Assembly (NCBI GenBank): GCA_002840405.1
Contig: PHAR01000007.1
Location: 138,271 to 202,270 of the forward strand
Direction: 5' to 3'
Source of the DNA: Deltaproteobacteria bacterium HGW-Deltaproteobacteria-8
GTDB taxonomy: Bacteria; Desulfobacterota; Desulfovibrionia; Desulfovibrionales; Desulfovibrionaceae
DNA: 64,000 nucleotides
Of the stretch, positions 62,261-64,000 are shown one piece after another. The position numbers were made by a program, and so were the translations under genes. Every line of letters begins with the position of its first letter. Position 1 is the first letter of the stretch. The notes under the pieces are model-generated. The model ran no database searches and was not told the DNA's origin. It saw nothing but the letters and a program-made list of their open reading frames with translations.

Positions 62261-62725
62261 TCACCCCAGCAGCTTCAGCTGCACCTCCCCGCCCACGCTG
62301 ACCGTGGCCATGGATGTGCGCTTGAGGATGTCGAACACGCGGCGGTCGGACAGGCGGTGGGTGCGCGCCAGGCGCTGCACGGCCTCATTGCCGCTCACGG
62401 CCTGGATCAGCCGGTCATACTCGCGGCAGATGGCCGTATCCCGCGCGCGGCGCAAGGCATCCGCACAGCGGGGGATGTACAGGTCCGTGCTGCCGTAGCG
62501 GCGCACAATGACCTCCGCCGCGTCCACGCCTACCACATCCGCCAGGACGTTGAAGCGCAGCTCGCCCAGCTTGGTTTCGCGCTTGGGCACCGGGAACGTG
62601 GTGCCGCCCAGGGCCTCCACCAGGCGCAGCGTCTTGCGCAGGCCGATGCTGTCCGCCAGCTCCTGCGCCATGACGGGCAGGTGCTCCAGGTCCATATCAG
62701 CGAGCGTTGGGTTCACCAGGTTCAT
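62261..62725 (-). CDS. mor: Mor-family transcription activator
   Basis: 154 residues from ATG 62725, ATGA overlap with GemA, GGAGGTGACGGC upstream. Mor features: ADVVGVDAAEVIVRRYGSTDLYIPRC, the C-terminal HTH LARTHRLSDRRVFDILKR. In Mu, Mor turns on the middle gene C, which turns on the late genes; no C gene is seen between this gene and the lysis cassette, so this protein may activate the late units itself. Confidence 0.88.
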   Translation of the reverse strand: MNLVNPTLADMDLEHLPVMAQELADSIGLRKTLRLVEALGGTTFPVPKRETKLGELRFNVLADVVGVDAAEVIVRRYGSTDLYIPRCADALRRARDTAICREYDRLIQAVSGNEAVQRLARTHRLSDRRVFDILKRTSMATVSVGGEVQLKLLG

Positions 62726-63183
62726 GCCGTCACCTCCTGCGTGTTGTCCTGCTCTGCCCGGCTGGCGCGCCTGCGGGCGTCCTTCACCAGGGCAGCGATG
62801 ATGCCGCGCAGCTGCTCGGGCTTGGCCCATTCCAGCCGCTCCACCTGGTACATGCGCTGCGCCATGCCTGCGGCGTAGGCCCAGGGCCGCCCGGAGTCCG
62901 CCAGCAGCGCGCCAATCTTGGAAAGCAGCGGCTGACAGCCGGGCGTGGCGCGGGGCGCGGGCTTGTTCCGGTTGGGGCGGGCCGGGCGCGGGTCTTCATC
63001 GTTCCAGCCCTTCGCGCGCAGGGCGGCCACCACCAGCACCAGTTGCTTGTCCGTGAGCTTCCCGGCGGAACGCTTGCCGGTGAGGGCCTCCAGCATGTCG
63101 CGGTAGGTTTCATCGTCCAGGCCCAGGGCCTTGGCGGCGATATGCACCTTGGCCAGCAGGCTTCGGCGTGACTCGGTTTTCAT
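62722..63183 (-). CDS. gemA: GemA-like early protein (DUF1018)
   Basis: 153 residues: RRSLLAKVHIAAKALGLDDETYRDMLEALTGKRSAGKLTDKQL and the MYQVERLEWAKPEQLRGIIAALVKDARRR end are GemA hallmarks. GemA modulates host supercoiling and gene expression in Mu. CGGAG precedes ATG 63183. Confidence 0.9.
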   Translation of the reverse strand: MKTESRRSLLAKVHIAAKALGLDDETYRDMLEALTGKRSAGKLTDKQLVLVVAALRAKGWNDEDPRPARPNRNKPAPRATPGCQPLLSKIGALLADSGRPWAYAAGMAQRMYQVERLEWAKPEQLRGIIAALVKDARRRASRAEQDNTQEVTA

Positions 63184-63275
63184 GTGTGCTCCGTGTGTTG
63201 TGGCTGCTCATCAGGCCGGGGCAACCACGCCCCGACGACCGCACCCCCGAATGGAGGGGGGCGGTTTCGCTTGGG

Positions 63276-63875
63276 TCAAATCGACGCCATGTCTAGCGAA
63301 ATGGCCGTGTAGGCCCCGCTCTCCTGGCGCTTGTAAACGCGGACGTAGGACTTGCTCCCCGTGACCTGAATGGAGTCGCCGATGGCCTGCATGGCCGTGC
63401 GCCAGCGCTCGTCGGTGATGTCCAGACGGCGCAGGCCCAGGATGCGTGTGGTGCTGATGCGACCCTCCTTGTCGACCTGGAAGGCTTGGTCAATGAGCGC
63501 TTGAATCTCGCTGCTGCTGTCCTTGGTCCAGTCGCGCAGGCACTCATCAATCAGGCTCTTGGCCGCCTGGAGGCGCTCGTCAAAGGTGATGTGCTCGGCC
63601 ACCTGGCGCGCAATCTTGTACCTGCCGTCGTAGGACAGCAGGGTCACGTTGCCCTTATGCCCGCCCACCTTGGCCCCATACCGCTCGGCGGAAAGGGTCA
63701 CGAACGCGCCCACATCGGCCATGAGTTCGGCCTTGAGCTTGGCCAGCTGCTCGTGCATGGCCTGGACCTTGGCCACCTTCTCCATGACCATCTCATGCCG
63801 GGCCATGTCGATCTCCTGCACTTGCGCCACGGGCACCTGGTGCCCCTGGGCGTTCTCCATGTATCCTTCAAGCAT
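63276..63875 (-). CDS. DUF3164 early phage protein
   Basis: 199 residues with TAGGAGG upstream of ATG 63875. DUF3164 signature: MARHEMVMEKVAKVQAMHEQLAKLKAELMADVGAFVTLSAERYG, then KGNVTLLSYDGRYKIARQVAEHI and the basic C-terminal half. Always in the early, semi-essential region of Mu-like phages; molecular role unknown. Confidence 0.9.
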   Translation of the reverse strand: MLEGYMENAQGHQVPVAQVQEIDMARHEMVMEKVAKVQAMHEQLAKLKAELMADVGAFVTLSAERYGAKVGGHKGNVTLLSYDGRYKIARQVAEHITFDERLQAAKSLIDECLRDWTKDSSSEIQALIDQAFQVDKEGRISTTRILGLRRLDITDERWRTAMQAIGDSIQVTGSKSYVRVYKRQESGAYTAISLDMASI

Positions 63876-63886
63876 GGTGCGTCCTC

Positions 63887-64000
63887 CTACGCTTGCGCGG
63901 GTACGTGTTGGGCCGCCTCGCCGGTTCCGGCGATGGGCAGCAAGGTTTCCAGGTTCCTCACGTCCTCGGCTGCGGCATCCAACACGATGCAGGCCTGGCG
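63887..64000 (-). CDS. Early phage gene, last 37 codons only
   Basis: The frame is open from the window edge to TAG at 63887 and ends in LETLLPIAGTGEAAQHVPAQA. It lies 11 bases before the DUF3164 gene in the same direction. The product cannot be named from so short a piece. Confidence 0.55.
   Translation of the reverse strand, partial: RQACIVLDAAAEDVRNLETLLPIAGTGEAAQHVPAQA

Larger units (their letters stand above)
31175..64000 (-). mobile_element. Mu-like transposable prophage (right part; left end and transposase outside window)
   Basis: From 63.9 kb down to 31.2 kb the minus strand carries, in Mu order, DUF3164, GemA, Mor, lysis genes, terminase, portal, F, G, protease/scaffold, gpT, gp35-38, sheath, tube, gp41, tape measure, N, P, gp45-48, fibres, com and mom. 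The outer end is placed near 31175 because paired 16-bp repeats at 31190-31227 look like transposase-binding sites and mom ends at 31247. The repressor, transposase A and B genes must lie beyond 64000. No tRNA or integrase is seen, consistent with transposition. Four structural genes are disrupted, so the prophage may not make infectious particles. Confidence 0.93.

Overview
The window joins about 31 kb of GC-rich bacterial chromosome to at least 32.8 kb of a Mu-like transposable prophage that runs off the right edge. The host looks like a Desulfovibrionaceae-type deltaproteobacterium. That is inferred from the GC-rich codon use, the density of PAS sensor kinases, a two-CW cysteine domain inside one kinase, and many small secreted proteins; no rRNA or other marker gene is present to prove it.

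Host region. 1-2820 is the 3' part of a MASE1/PAS hybrid sensor kinase, followed by a promoter and a ribbon-helix-helix/PilZ protein. A tight five-gene minus-strand operon (11080 down to 3947) encodes a PhnD-like periplasmic binding lipoprotein, a sensor kinase with an eight-cysteine insert, a lone receiver, a PEP-synthase-like protein, and a dual-specificity phosphatase fused to a cysteine-rich domain. Divergent from it, 11424-19380 is a compact exopolysaccharide operon: two small TPR proteins, a 1028-residue TPR/outer-membrane-barrel protein, a membrane GT2 synthase, a GH26-type hydrolase lipoprotein and a PilZ protein. It looks like a synthase-dependent, c-di-GMP-controlled secretion system. 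It converges on a partner-switching module (CHASE/PAS/SpoIIE phosphatase, STAS, HATPase kinase). After a relic patch (receiver fragment and a possible IS3-type start), 23842-30854 is an island of small envelope or stress proteins (two WxxGxW-like proteins, glycine zipper, BON, DUF3309, lmo0937-type, vWA-OmpA, Spy-like, triple BON, CsbD-like) with one Crp/Fnr regulator, then a possible 38-residue cysteine-rich peptide and a terminator.

Prophage. Two 16-bp direct repeats 22 bp apart at 31190-31227 mark the probable right end. Almost all phage genes are on the minus strand, so they read from early (64 kb) to late (31 kb): unknown, DUF3164, GemA, Mor; lysis (holin candidate, lytic transglycosylase, nested Rz/Rz1); DUF2730, gp26-like, small and large terminase, portal, F; G; protease/scaffold, major head protein, gp35-38; sheath, tube, gp41/gp41' (by -1 frameshift), tape measure, N, P, gp45; gp46, gp47, gp48, fibre genes; com-mom. 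The order follows Mu closely. Four genes (protease/scaffold, gp48, tail fibre, fibre chaperone) carry frameshifts or a deletion.

Cargo. Five AT-rich or reverse-oriented inserts sit at transcription-unit borders in the prophage: a 769-residue winged-helix/PIN/coiled-coil/three-TM protein (59848-62157), a DUF2971-like protein (51103-51855), a nuclease-fold candidate (49105-50211), a membrane pair plus a PEGA-like lipoprotein (36324-37918) and a nucleoside deoxyribosyltransferase (32356-32769). Next to three of these lies a nearly identical leader: a 24-bp box with a TGAA-GGGG-TTCA dyad, then a 7-bp hairpin that abuts an ATG and covers its ribosome-binding site. These stand where Mu has, or by operon splitting would need, late promoters. 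The PIN/TM gene and the triplicated leader are the best candidates for undescribed biology here.
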